This document shows positions 23,222-30,588 of a stretch of DNA of 39,185 nt, piece by piece (within the stretch, counting starts at the first letter, position 1; each line of letters begins with the position of its first letter). Origin of the DNA: Anaerolineales bacterium UBA5797 (GTDB taxonomy: Bacteria > Chloroflexota > Anaerolineae > Anaerolineales > Villigracilaceae); assembly GCA_002418205.1 (NCBI GenBank), contig DIDP01000048.1, positions 22,802-61,986 on the forward strand, written 5' to 3'. The notes below the pieces were generated by a model. That model ran no database searches, was not told the origin of the DNA, and was given only the letters and a program-made list of their open reading frames with translations. Position numbers and translations under genes: made by a program.

Positions 23222-24958
23222 TTAACGTGATCCATATTGAAGGCGAACCAGGTCGGGCGGCAGGTTGATGGCAATGACGGTCTGTTCGGCAACCTTCGAG
23301 AAAACCGGCGCGGCGGTCTGCGAACTCCAGATGGAGGTTTGAGGTTCCTGGAGCCAGACGTAGATCATGAATTGCGGGTCATCCACGGGTCCCCAACCGA
23401 TGAAGGAGGCATTGGTGTGGTTGGGATCATAGCCATAATCCGTGGGGATCTGTGCCGTGCCGGTCTTGCCTGCCAGACGATAACCGGGCAGCAGCGCGCC
23501 CGACGATTCAGATTCCAACGAGACGGCCAGCATTTCGGTGAGTGTGTGCGCCGTTGTGGAGGTTATGGGCTCACCGGCGAACTGCGCCGGGACGTTGTAT
23601 TGATGTCCATCGCGCAGCATGGCATAGAGAACGTGAGGCGTGACCATCTCGCCTTGATTGGCAATGGCAGAGGCGGCCATCATCAATTGCAGAGGGGTGA
23701 TGGTGACCCCCTGACCGAACGCGTTCGTACCCAGGTCCACAGGATACCAATCCGAATCACCCGGGACCTTGAGCCTGCCCATCGCCTCCCCAGCCAGATC
23801 CACCCCTGTGGGATGACCCAGACCGAACCGATCCATGTATGAATAGAAGGATTGCGTCCCCATCTGCGTGGCAACCCATGCCAGACAGACGTTCAGGGAG
23901 TGTTGCAGGCAGCCGATCATATCCTGCTGACCCCAGGGCTGGCGGTCCCAGTTCTGGATCGTGATGCCGCCAACCTGAATGGAACCCGTATCGATGAAGG
24001 ATGTGTCCGGCGTGACCGTGCCCGTATCGAGCGCGGCTGCCATGGTCAGGATCTTTACGACCGAGCCTGCCTCGTACGCCATGCCGATCGAACGGTTATA
24101 TTGGCTGCCATCGTCATAAAGCTGGAAGTAGTCGGTGTAGTTGTTCAGGTTCATGCGCGGGGTGGTCGCCATGGCAAGGATCTCGCCGTTGTTCGGGTCC
24201 ATGACGATGATGGCGCCGTTCTTCGCGCCATACTCGGTCAGCGCCTGATCGAGGATATTTTCAACCTTTGCCTGAAGATCGCGGTTCAACGTCAGTACGA
24301 GCGTTGTGCCATTGGGGACGCGGGGGATCTCGATGGCTTTATTGGGATCACGCGGCACCCAAACCTGTACGGGAGTGCCCGCGAGCAGGTCGTTGTATTT
24401 CTCTTCGATCCCAAAATAGCCGCGCCCATCGCGGGTGACAAATCCCAGCACATTCGAAGCCAGATTCAGTTCAGGATAACTGCGCTGGAAATGCGGCTTG
24501 AAGCCGAGACCATCCAGGCGATGATCGTCGGCATCGTCCAACTGCTGGAGGAGTTGTTGCAGGGTGTTGACGGTCTCCGCGTCCACATAATCCTTGACGA
24601 CGATGTATTCCCAGGAGGCGGGGGAATTCGTGAGTTTATCGTGCACTTCCTCATAGGTCATGTTCAGGTAGGTGCCCAGCACATAGGACATCGCATCAAC
24701 ATCTTCCATGTCACCCAGGCTCACGCCCACTTCATAGACCGTCCGGTTGCCAGCCAGCAAATGGCCGTTGCGGTCATAGATCTCGCCGCGCTCGGGGTAG
24801 AACGTTTCGAACTCACCGGCATACAAGTCGCCATTGGTAAGGAATGTCTTCGCCTGTTCGCTGTTCTGGATGCGAATCATTTGCACGATGACGGCGATCC
24901 CCACGAACGCCAGCCCGAGGACCAGGATCAAGGAGCGGATGGCATACTGCTGTCTCAT
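23222..24958 (-). CDS. ftsI: Septal transpeptidase FtsI (class B penicillin-binding protein)
   Basis: A 578-aa bitopic PBP that crosslinks septal peptidoglycan. Residues 1-8 are cytoplasmic, followed by a membrane anchor at about 9-28 and a dimerisation/pedestal domain beginning FYPERGEIYDRNGHLLA at about 53. The transpeptidase domain (about 240-570) has all three penicillin-binding motifs: Ser299-V-V-Lys302, Ser354-Leu-Asn356 and Lys498-Thr-Gly500. No PASTA domains follow, unlike many Gram-positive homologues. ATG 24958 overlaps the ftsL stop as ATGA. The partner polymerase FtsW is four genes further on. The absence of murE next to it is noted separately. Confidence 0.94.
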   Translation of the reverse strand: MRQQYAIRSLILVLGLAFVGIAVIVQMIRIQNSEQAKTFLTNGDLYAGEFETFYPERGEIYDRNGHLLAGNRTVYEVGVSLGDMEDVDAMSYVLGTYLNMTYEEVHDKLTNSPASWEYIVVKDYVDAETVNTLQQLLQQLDDADDHRLDGLGFKPHFQRSYPELNLASNVLGFVTRDGRGYFGIEEKYNDLLAGTPVQVWVPRDPNKAIEIPRVPNGTTLVLTLNRDLQAKVENILDQALTEYGAKNGAIIVMDPNNGEILAMATTPRMNLNNYTDYFQLYDDGSQYNRSIGMAYEAGSVVKILTMAAALDTGTVTPDTSFIDTGSIQVGGITIQNWDRQPWGQQDMIGCLQHSLNVCLAWVATQMGTQSFYSYMDRFGLGHPTGVDLAGEAMGRLKVPGDSDWYPVDLGTNAFGQGVTITPLQLMMAASAIANQGEMVTPHVLYAMLRDGHQYNVPAQFAGEPITSTTAHTLTEMLAVSLESESSGALLPGYRLAGKTGTAQIPTDYGYDPNHTNASFIGWGPVDDPQFMIYVWLQEPQTSIWSSQTAAPVFSKVAEQTVIAINLPPDLVRLQYGSR

Positions 24959-25416
24959 CGAATGCCTCCGGACTTAATGCGTTCGTCGAACCATTCCAAT
25001 AACGACTGCGAATAGTCCATGGGGAGGATGAAATCATGCAGGACCGAATCCGGGGCATCTGACAGGATCACAGGCTCGGGCTTGACATAACCGGGTACGA
25101 ACACATAATCGAGTTCACCGGGCTTTACAGGGCGGTACCCCAGTTCAAGGGCGCGCTGCTGCATTACGGCGGTGGAGGTCAGGTTGGCGAGTTCAGTCTC
25201 AAGATCGGCATTGGTGCGTTGGGTGGCAATGATCTCAGTCCGCAGGGACTGGATCTCACGCCCGGCGAGCGTTGCACGCGCCGTCACATCGAGATAGAGC
25301 GCAGCGATCATCCCCGCGCCGATCAGGAGGAGCAGGAACGCGCCAACCCACTGGCGTTGAATACGCCAGGGGGCTTGTTTGTATGCATGGGTGATTCTGG
25401 TTGCCTGTACCTGCAT
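24955..25416 (-). CDS. ftsL: FtsL-like bitopic division protein
   Basis: A 153-aa protein with the layout of FtsL/DivIC: a basic cytoplasmic N-terminus (about 22 residues), one membrane helix at about 23-43 (WVGAFLLLLIGAGMIAALYL), and a leucine-heptad coiled coil at about 45-85 (IQSLRTEIIATQRTNADLET, then ANLTSTAVMQQRALELGYRP). The C-terminal 60 residues carry Pro-rich and acidic stretches beyond the usual FtsL length. Sequence identity in this family is low, so the call rests on topology and its fixed place between rsmH and ftsI. Start ATG 25416 has AAAGG 5 nt upstream; a longer in-frame extension to 25497 overlaps rsmH and is rejected. Confidence 0.8.
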   Translation of the reverse strand: MQVQATRITHAYKQAPWRIQRQWVGAFLLLLIGAGMIAALYLDVTARATLAGREIQSLRTEIIATQRTNADLETELANLTSTAVMQQRALELGYRPVKPGELDYVFVPGYVKPEPVILSDAPDSVLHDFILPMDYSQSLLEWFDERIKSGGIR

Positions 25417-25465
25417 AACGACCTTTACATTTGGGCGATGGTCGGGGCATTCTTTCTGAATGCCG

Positions 25466-26389
25466 TTACATTTTTTCGGCAATGCGAAGTTTCGCACTGC
25501 GCGCTCTCGGATTGTTCCTTATCTCTTCCTCCGAGGGCGTAATTGGTTTCCTGTTTACCTCTTTCAGCGTTGCCTTGCGTTCTTCCTCGTAAATTCTTTC
25601 GTAGGGCGGATTGATCAGATCCCTGCTTTGGCTCCGAAAGAATTCCTTGACGATGCGATCCTCCAGCGAGTGGAAGGAGATCACTGCGAGTCTGCCGCCG
25701 GACCTCAAACCTGCCACCGCTTGCGGAAGCACAGTCTCTATCGACGACAGTTCGTCGTTCACCGCGATGCGGAGAGCCTGAAATGTTCTGGTGGCGGGGT
25801 GAACCCGGTCTCCTCTTCGGGGAGATATGGCTTCGATGACGCCGACCAGTTCGCGGGTGGTGTGAAGCGGTCTCGCCTTGACGATGGCACGGGCGATCCG
25901 GCGTGAGTCCCGCTCCTCGCCGTATTGGTAGATCAAGTCAGCCAGTTCCCGTTCCGGCAACTTGTTCACCAGATCGGCGGCGGTCTGTGGGATGCCGGGT
26001 CCGAAGCGCATATCAAGCGGGGCATCCTGCATGAAGGAAAAGCCGCGTTCGGGCGTGTCGAACTGCATGGAGGAGGCGCCGAGATCGAGCACGATACCGT
26101 CCACTTCATCCCAGCCAAGTTGATCCAGTTGGGCGGCGAGAGATGCATAGGAGGCTTGCGCCAGATGAATGCGACCCTCGTAAGGAGCCAAGGTCTTACG
26201 AGCGATCGCCAACGCCTGCGGGTCCACATCCAGACCCAACAGTTGTCCATCTGGCGCACACGCCTCCAAAATGCCGCGGGCATGTCCGCCCGCGCCCAAT
26301 GTTCCATCAACATAGCGCCCGCCTCGCCTGGGCTGCAACGCGTGTATAATCTCTTTGTAAAGTACAGGTTGGTGCGGTGTATTGTTCAT
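25466..26389 (-). CDS. rsmH: 16S rRNA m4C1402 methyltransferase RsmH (MraW)
   Basis: A 307-aa SAM-dependent methyltransferase that N4-methylates C1402 in the ribosomal P site, in concert with RsmI. It begins HQPVLYKEIIHALQP, with motif I VDGTLGAGGHARGIL at about 27-41, LGLDVDPQAL, VLDLGASSMQFDTPERGFSF, and HPATRTFQALRIAVNDEL. The C-terminal VISFHSLEDRIVKEFF is characteristic. ATG 26389 has no clear Shine-Dalgarno; the 54-bp spacer from mraZ contains palindromic repeats instead. This is the normal second gene of a dcw cluster. Confidence 0.95.
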   Translation of the reverse strand: MNNTPHQPVLYKEIIHALQPRRGGRYVDGTLGAGGHARGILEACAPDGQLLGLDVDPQALAIARKTLAPYEGRIHLAQASYASLAAQLDQLGWDEVDGIVLDLGASSMQFDTPERGFSFMQDAPLDMRFGPGIPQTAADLVNKLPERELADLIYQYGEERDSRRIARAIVKARPLHTTRELVGVIEAISPRRGDRVHPATRTFQALRIAVNDELSSIETVLPQAVAGLRSGGRLAVISFHSLEDRIVKEFFRSQSRDLINPPYERIYEEERKATLKEVNRKPITPSEEEIRNNPRARSAKLRIAEKM

Positions 26390-26401
26390 GTCGCATGGAG
26401 A

Positions 26402-26443
26402 CGGGAAAATCCCGCCCAGTACGAGGACGAGACAGCCTCGTCC
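26402..26443. repeat. Two palindromes between mraZ and rsmH
   Basis: CGGGA-AAA-TCCCG at 26402-26414 and GGACGAG-ACAGC-CTCGTCC at 26425-26443 are two short perfect hairpins in a 54-bp spacer. The second abuts the mraZ stop codon. This looks like a palindromic intergenic repeat; without a T-run it is not a standard terminator, and the downstream genes must be expressed through it. Confidence 0.6.
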
Positions 26444-26893
26444 CTACACCGAATTGCTCTTTGAGAGGTTGAGAGTGGCGAAGCGCTGTTCGTTGGCTTC
26501 CACATCCTGCAGTTTGTCCATCTGCGTCTTCCATTCGGCAGGAGTCCACACTTCGAAATACTCGCCCTGACCCGCGACCGTGAGTTCGCCGTTCTGCACG
26601 CCGAGGAAACCTCGCAGGTTTTGCGGGACGAGGATGCGCCCAACCTTGTCCACTTCGACTGGATAGGCATTCGAGAGGATCAAACGGCGGACCATGCGCG
26701 CGGTTGGATCCGCCAGGTTCATGTTATTGAGTTCGTCGTAGACTTGTTTGAAGTATGCATCCGTCATCACCATCAGACATTTGTCGAAGCCCTGGGTGAT
26801 ATAGGCGCCAGCCGCCAGCAAGTCGCGATAACGCGCCGGGATCATCAGGCGCCCTTTATCATCGAGGTTGTGCTGGAACTGACCTAAGAACAT
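26444..26893 (-). CDS. mraZ: Transcriptional regulator MraZ
   Basis: A 149-aa protein with two tandem SpoVT/AbrB-like half-domains, each marked by D-x-x-GR: DDKGRLMIPARYRDLL near the N-terminus and DKVGRILVPQNLRGFLG in the second half. MraZ oligomerises as a ring and represses the dcw promoter by binding direct repeats upstream of its own gene; here three such repeats lie at 26949-26978. The start ATG 26893 gives the canonical MFLGQFQHNLDDKGR; a longer in-frame ATG at 26980 lies in the promoter and is rejected. There is no Shine-Dalgarno near ATG 26893 (AAAAGG is about 14 nt away), but TATTAT lies exactly 7 nt upstream. The C-terminus (about 20 residues after QDVEANEQRF) is slightly longer than usual. 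Confidence 0.95.
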   Translation of the reverse strand: MFLGQFQHNLDDKGRLMIPARYRDLLAAGAYITQGFDKCLMVMTDAYFKQVYDELNNMNLADPTARMVRRLILSNAYPVEVDKVGRILVPQNLRGFLGVQNGELTVAGQGEYFEVWTPAEWKTQMDKLQDVEANEQRFATLNLSKSNSV

Positions 26894-26900
26894 TTGTGCT

Positions 26901-26906
26901 ATAATA
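26901..26906 (-). promoter_or_regulatory. Possible second, leaderless mraZ promoter
   Basis: TATTAT on the minus strand is followed by 7 nt and the mraZ ATG, the geometry of leaderless promoters seen at three other genes in this window. A 7-bp hairpin (26922-26928 with 26934-26940) lies just upstream, in the leader of the main promoter. Confidence 0.35.
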
Positions 26907-26948
26907 CCTTTTAATGGATGAACGCCGGGAGTTCCGGCGTCCTGCTCG

Positions 26949-27006
26949 TTTCTACCACTTTCTACCACTTCTTCCCACATTATACGCCTTTTGAGGGAAA
27001 AATCAA
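26949..27006 (-). promoter_or_regulatory. dcw promoter with triple MraZ-type operator
   Basis: On the minus strand TTGATT (27006-27001), a 16-bp spacer and consensus TATAAT (26984-26979) form a strong promoter. Directly downstream are three contiguous decamers: GTGGGAAGAA (26978-26969), GTGGTAGAAA (26968-26959) and GTGGTAGAAA (26958-26949). MraZ is known to bind TGGG-type boxes spaced at 10-bp periods; these match that layout, with TGGT in two copies. The boxes cover the expected transcription start near 26972, consistent with autorepression. Confidence 0.8.
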
Positions 27007-27051
27007 GTGGGTTTGTCCGATTTCCCCACTCCCTCCAATGTCCTACTTTTT

Positions 27052-27990
27052 ATGACCACTCCGCTCCCATTCACTTTTCTCGAGTCTCCCAACTGGAAGG
27101 ACTACGCCCTGCTTGACAGCGGCGATGGCTTGAAGCTCGAACGTTTTGGCAAATATATCTTTGTGCGCCCCGAATCGCAGGCGATGTGGAAGCGCACGCT
27201 CACATCCGAGTGGAAAAATGCAGACGCGGTCTTCATTCCCACCGGCGAGGAAAGCGGCGGGCATTGGGATTTCAAGAGGAAGATCGAAGAGAAGTGGGAG
27301 ATGACCTACCCCCCTCTATCCCCTCATTTTCTCGAAAATGGGGGAAGGAAAGGGGGGCTGAGATTCTGGGCAATGACCACACCTGGTCGTCATTTGGGTG
27401 TGTTTCCCGAGGTCGCCGCACATTGGGATTGGTTCAGCGGCTTGATCACTCAATCAAAAAGAGAAATCAAAGTTTTGAATTTGTTTGGATATACCGGACT
27501 CGCCACGCTCGCCGCCGCAGCCGCCGGAGCCAAAGTGACCCACGTGGACGCCTCGAAAAAATCCGTAAACTGGGCGCGTGAAAACCAGGCTTTATCCAAC
27601 CTGACAGAGAAACCCGTCCGCTGGATCGTGGATGACGCCTTGAAGTTCGTGCAGCGGGAGGTGCGGCGCGGCGTCAAATACGATGGGATCATCCTCGATC
27701 CGCCCAAGTTCGGGCGCGGTCCCAAAGGCGAAGTGTGGGAAGTGTACAAGTCCCTGCCGACGTTGCTCGAAGCGTGTCGTGCGTGCCTGAGTGACGATCC
27801 GTTGTTCGTTGTCGTGACGATTTACGCGGTGCGTGCCTCGGCGGTCCATGTGGCGCAGGCAATGGACGATATGATGAAAGGCTTCGGGGGAAAGACTGAA
27901 ATGGGCGAACTGGTCACGCGCGAGCAAAGCGCGGGGAGGTTGCTGTCACAGGCAGTGTACGCGAGGTGGGAAACGAACCATGGATCATAG
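27052..27990 (+). CDS. COG1092-type class I SAM-dependent methyltransferase with inserted repeat
   Basis: A 312-aa methyltransferase related to the RlmI/RlmK C-terminal domain but without a PUA domain. SAM motif I is LNLFGYTGLATLAAAAAGA, then VDASKKSVNWARENQ, RWIVDDALKFV and the catalytic ILDPPKFGRGPKG. An RNA base is the likely substrate by family; the exact site is unknown. Residues about 85-103 (TYPPLSPHFLENGGRKGG) are encoded by a palindromic element at 27309-27357 that keeps the frame, between EEKWEM and LRFWAMTTPGRH. The ATG at 27052 is preferred because it gives a normal N-terminus; a GTG at 27007 would overlap the mraZ -35 box. No clear ribosome site is seen. It is divergent from mraZ. 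Confidence 0.82.
   Translation: MTTPLPFTFLESPNWKDYALLDSGDGLKLERFGKYIFVRPESQAMWKRTLTSEWKNADAVFIPTGEESGGHWDFKRKIEEKWEMTYPPLSPHFLENGGRKGGLRFWAMTTPGRHLGVFPEVAAHWDWFSGLITQSKREIKVLNLFGYTGLATLAAAAAGAKVTHVDASKKSVNWARENQALSNLTEKPVRWIVDDALKFVQREVRRGVKYDGIILDPPKFGRGPKGEVWEVYKSLPTLLEACRACLSDDPLFVVVTIYAVRASAVHVAQAMDDMMKGFGGKTEMGELVTREQSAGRLLSQAVYARWETNHGS
27309..27357. repeat. Palindromic repeat element inserted in frame in a methyltransferase gene
   Basis: A 49-bp imperfect palindrome: outer CCCCCC (27309-27314) with GGGGGG (27352-27357), inner CCCC (27320-27323) with GGGG, and a core CATTTTC-TC-GAAAATG (27325-27340). The C-rich, then ATTTTC/GAAAAT, then G-rich layout is that of a palindromic repeat I know from intergenic DNA. 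Here it lies inside coding sequence and has no stop in the gene's frame. Confidence 0.7.
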
Positions 27991-28026
27991 ACGATTGACC
28001 ATGGTTTATTGTCGATGGTCTATCGT
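27991..28026. terminator. Inverted repeat between two convergent genes
   Basis: ACGATTGACCAT (27991-28002) pairs with ATGGTCTATCGT (28015-28026) at 11 of 12 positions, starting right after the methyltransferase stop and overlapping the stop of the Vps62-like gene. No long T-run follows on either strand, so a bidirectional terminator is plausible but not certain. Confidence 0.5.
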
Positions 28027-29570
28027 TTACTTTCCAACTCCTTCAACCACTCCAGCGGACGTTCCCAGCGTACCCGCGGGTGAATGGAAAAGAACTGATC
28101 GGGTCTGTCCCATTTCGGTCCCGGTGGACCGGACTCATCCTTCAAAATACTTTTCACACCCCACAAGCCTTTATATTCCACCCATTTGATTTCATCAGAC
28201 AGCAGAATCTGTTTCCACTCGCGCGAGGGCGGGTGTGTCACTTGGCGGTCGGACATGACCCGCTTGAGGTAACTTGTGGATTTGCCGACCTCTTCGTGTT
28301 CATGATCGCCATCGACTCCAATGCGGACGCCGTCGCCGGTGGCGATCTCCATCGGCAGGTTGACCACGTAATGATCCTTTTCGTCGCGCAGGTTGGCGAA
28401 CGTTTCCTCGGTCAGCGCGGTGGCGGGGTGCGTAGTCAGCTCATGGAGGGCGATCTGGCGGGCGCGCTGGCTGGGGTTGAAGAGCAGGAATAGAAACCGG
28501 AGCAGGCCATCGGTCCAGTAAAGGAAGCGTTGGACGAATCCCTCATTGAAGAGATGATGAATGCGGATGACCTCCGGTTTGCTGTAATTGGCATGCGATC
28601 CCAAGGCGGCGTAGACGATCGGATGCGTGGTCTCGTTCCCGTTCTCATCCTTGACGCGGCGGACGTCCCCCCATAATTCCATCGCGCCGGAGCCATGCTG
28701 GGAAAACAACATGGCATAGGGGACATCGTTCTTCAGATAGACAGCGACCATCTCCCAATCGCCCTCGTGATGGTTGACGCCGTTCGCGCCGAGCCGCCAA
28801 TCGTTGAAGGCATAGAAGTAATGATATTGCAGGATCGTCCAGTGATTGCGGTCTTCATCCTGCTCGCGCACCACGCGCCCGTAATATACGGGCTGACGTT
28901 CCCCCTCAGTCATCTCGGCGTATTGGAAATAGGATTTGCGCGCCACGGTCTCGGTCGCGTTGGAGATCACATCCAGCATCAGGCCCGGCGCTTCGGGGAC
29001 GATATGGTCGAAGATGAACTTCATCGTGCGGACAAAAATATAGAACAGCGCGACCAGATAGATCGGGAACAGGACGAGATATTCCACCTCCAGGCTGATG
29101 TACGGATGCGGACGGAGGAAGAACCAGATGGGAGCAACACCCATTGCAAGGAAGAACAGGGCGGCGAACGCGGCGGGGAAGATCCGCAGGCGGATCGGCG
29201 ATGCCTGGATGAAGATGATGAATGCGGCGATCAATGCAAGCACAAGAGCAATAACGACCCCCAACCAGCCGGAGGTGAACCAGCCTGTCACTGCCGCAAC
29301 AGCGGAAAGGACGCCCCACCAGATCCAGATATCGGAATCGATCAACGGGTCGTTGACGAAGCGCAGAAAGTACTCCCCGCTTTGCAGTTTTCCGAGGCGC
29401 GTCCGGACCGGATCGCTGAGATGCATCAACAATTCCACCGCGCCCTGCGGTCCGCCCGGCAGGAGGTAACACCGGTCGAGATAAGGCTCGACCGCCATCG
29501 GAAAGAACCGTTCGCTTTTGGCGAAGCGCAGCACCGGCTCGTATTTTTTCAGCAAATCCCTGTCATCCAT
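28020..29570 (-). CDS. Membrane protein with Vps62-like domain
   Basis: A 516-aa protein. Residues 1-75 are soluble, with MDDRDLLKKYEPVLRFAKSE at the start. Residues about 78-190 hold four or five membrane helices (WIWWGVLSAVAAVTGWF, LGVVIALVLALIAAFIIFI, IFPAAFAALFFLAMGVAPI and YLVLFPIYLVALFYIFV). The rest resembles the Vps62/DUF946 family: LQYHYFYAFNDW, NHHEGDWEMVAVYL, LFSQHGSG, IVYAALGSHANY and near the end EYKGLWG and GPPGPKWDRP. The HEGDWE and GSHANY segments are the family hallmarks; no enzymatic activity is established for it. I chose ATG 29570, which has TATAAT 7 nt upstream; an in-frame ATG at 29624 would add 18 residues. Fusion of this domain to a membrane region is unusual. Confidence 0.75.
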   Translation of the reverse strand: MDDRDLLKKYEPVLRFAKSERFFPMAVEPYLDRCYLLPGGPQGAVELLMHLSDPVRTRLGKLQSGEYFLRFVNDPLIDSDIWIWWGVLSAVAAVTGWFTSGWLGVVIALVLALIAAFIIFIQASPIRLRIFPAAFAALFFLAMGVAPIWFFLRPHPYISLEVEYLVLFPIYLVALFYIFVRTMKFIFDHIVPEAPGLMLDVISNATETVARKSYFQYAEMTEGERQPVYYGRVVREQDEDRNHWTILQYHYFYAFNDWRLGANGVNHHEGDWEMVAVYLKNDVPYAMLFSQHGSGAMELWGDVRRVKDENGNETTHPIVYAALGSHANYSKPEVIRIHHLFNEGFVQRFLYWTDGLLRFLFLLFNPSQRARQIALHELTTHPATALTEETFANLRDEKDHYVVNLPMEIATGDGVRIGVDGDHEHEEVGKSTSYLKRVMSDRQVTHPPSREWKQILLSDEIKWVEYKGLWGVKSILKDESGPPGPKWDRPDQFFSIHPRVRWERPLEWLKELESKR

Positions 29571-29577
29571 CGTTTGG

Positions 29578-29583
29578 ATTATA
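29578..29583 (-). promoter_or_regulatory. Consensus -10 box 7 nt before the Vps62-like gene
   Basis: TATAAT on the minus strand followed by CCAAACG and ATG 29570. With no Shine-Dalgarno present, transcription should begin at the start codon (leaderless). A -35 box at 16-18 bp is not recognisable. Confidence 0.5.
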
Positions 29584-29668
29584 TAACGAACGAAAAGGCG
29601 GAGGGTTGTAGCGGATATTTCCATCCCTGCTCATTAATCCCCCCTAACTTTTTCCTAGACAAAACGAT

Positions 29669-29694
29669 TTGGGCATGGGAAAATTCCCACCCAA
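29669..29694. promoter_or_regulatory. Palindrome in the divergent spacer upstream of the DsbA-like gene
   Basis: TTGGG-CA-TGGGAA-AA-TTCCCA-CCCAA: 6 bp plus 5 bp of dyad symmetry with a 2-nt bulge, between the divergent Vps62-like and DsbA-like genes, 28 nt before ATG 29722. It could be an operator or a leader hairpin; no T-run follows. Confidence 0.4.
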
Positions 29695-29721
29695 GTAAAA
29701 TTGCTACAAGGAGTATGGTTC

Positions 29722-30489
29722 ATGAGCCCCGATAAGAAGAGTAAACGCCAGGAACGACGTGAGAAAATGAAACAACAGGAAAAGAGAGGCCGGTTCGTTA
29801 CGCTGGGCCTGATCACATTGGGAGCGGCACTGCTGGTATTCGCATTCGTTTACCCATCCCTCAAACCGATCGCAGAAGTGGTCACTGTGAGCCCGGGCGA
29901 ACATTACAACCCCATCGACAACGCCATGGGCGACCCGAATGCCCCGATCAAGATCGAGGAATTTTCAGACTTTCAATGCCCGTTCTGTGAACGCTTCCAT
30001 GAGCAGACCGAACCCTTGCTGGTCGATTACTATGTGAAGACCGGCAAAGTGCAGTTCTACTATCGTTCGATGGGCAACTGGGTCAGCCGGAATATCGGCG
30101 GCGCCAGGACCGAATCACAGGATGCCGCCGCGGCGGCATATTGTGCGGGCGACCAGGGCAAGTTCTGGGAAATGCACGCCCATCTGTTCGCGAACGTCCT
30201 GGGCGAGGATGTCGGTTCGTTCACCGACCGCCGCCTCGAAGCCATCGCCGAAGCGGCAGGCTTAAACATGGACGAGTTCAGGAGCTGCTACGACAGCGGT
30301 AAATTCAAGGACCGCGTCCAGCAGGATTTTCAGGATGGCACCGCGGCTGGTGTGACCGGCACGCCCAGTTTCCTCATCACCTACACGGTCAACGGTGAGA
30401 CAAAGACCAAGTTGATCGAAGGCGCACAACCGTTCAGCGCCTTCCAGGTGGAACTGGAAGCCATACTTGCCGAACTGGGTCAGCAATAG
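29722..30489 (+). CDS. DsbA-family membrane-anchored thiol oxidoreductase
   Basis: A 255-aa protein with a basic N-terminus (DKKSKRQERREKMKQQEK), one membrane anchor at about 27-47 (FVTLGLITLGAALLVFAFVY) and an extracytoplasmic thioredoxin-fold domain of the DsbA/BdbD type. The active site is DFQCPFCERFH (CPFC at about residues 85-88), and the cis-Pro loop is GVTGTPSFLI. Two further Cys (in AAAYCAGDQ and FRSCYDS) could form a structural disulfide. Such proteins introduce or isomerise disulfides in secreted proteins. Start ATG 29722 follows AAGGAG at an 8-nt spacing; an earlier in-frame start at 29701 precedes that site. It stands alone before a strong terminator. Confidence 0.88.
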   Translation: MSPDKKSKRQERREKMKQQEKRGRFVTLGLITLGAALLVFAFVYPSLKPIAEVVTVSPGEHYNPIDNAMGDPNAPIKIEEFSDFQCPFCERFHEQTEPLLVDYYVKTGKVQFYYRSMGNWVSRNIGGARTESQDAAAAAYCAGDQGKFWEMHAHLFANVLGEDVGSFTDRRLEAIAEAAGLNMDEFRSCYDSGKFKDRVQQDFQDGTAAGVTGTPSFLITYTVNGETKTKLIEGAQPFSAFQVELEAILAELGQQ

Positions 30490-30498
30490 CCCGACGTT

Positions 30499-30536
30499 AT
30501 CAAAAAAGGACGCGGATGCCCGTGTCCTTTTTTGAT
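30499..30536 (+). terminator. Intrinsic terminator after the DsbA-like gene
   Basis: 17-bp stem (30499-30515 with 30520-30536; one G-T pair), ATGC loop, and T6 within the descending arm. The A6 on the other arm makes it potentially bidirectional. It ends 10 nt after the stop codon. Confidence 0.9.
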
Positions 30537-30547
30537 TCCGACAAGTG

Positions 30548-30553
30548 TATAAT
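30548..30553 (+). promoter_or_regulatory. Candidate -10 box of the macroglobulin-like gene
   Basis: TATAAT lies 35 nt before ATG 30589, just past the DsbA terminator, and the gene has its own GAGGA ribosome site. No -35 hexamer at proper spacing is evident because that region is the terminator arm. Confidence 0.45.
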
Positions 30554-30588
30554 GAATGATGAATTCGTTCTCCTTTCACAGAGGAATT

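Noticed and set aside
23852..25015. Long plus-strand frame opposite ftsI
   Set aside because: The opposite strand carries all three penicillin-binding motifs; the plus-strand protein has no recognisable fold.
26893..26980. Longer MraZ starting at 26980
   Set aside because: This start lies inside the -10 box and the MraZ repeats; the family start is MFLGQ at 26893.
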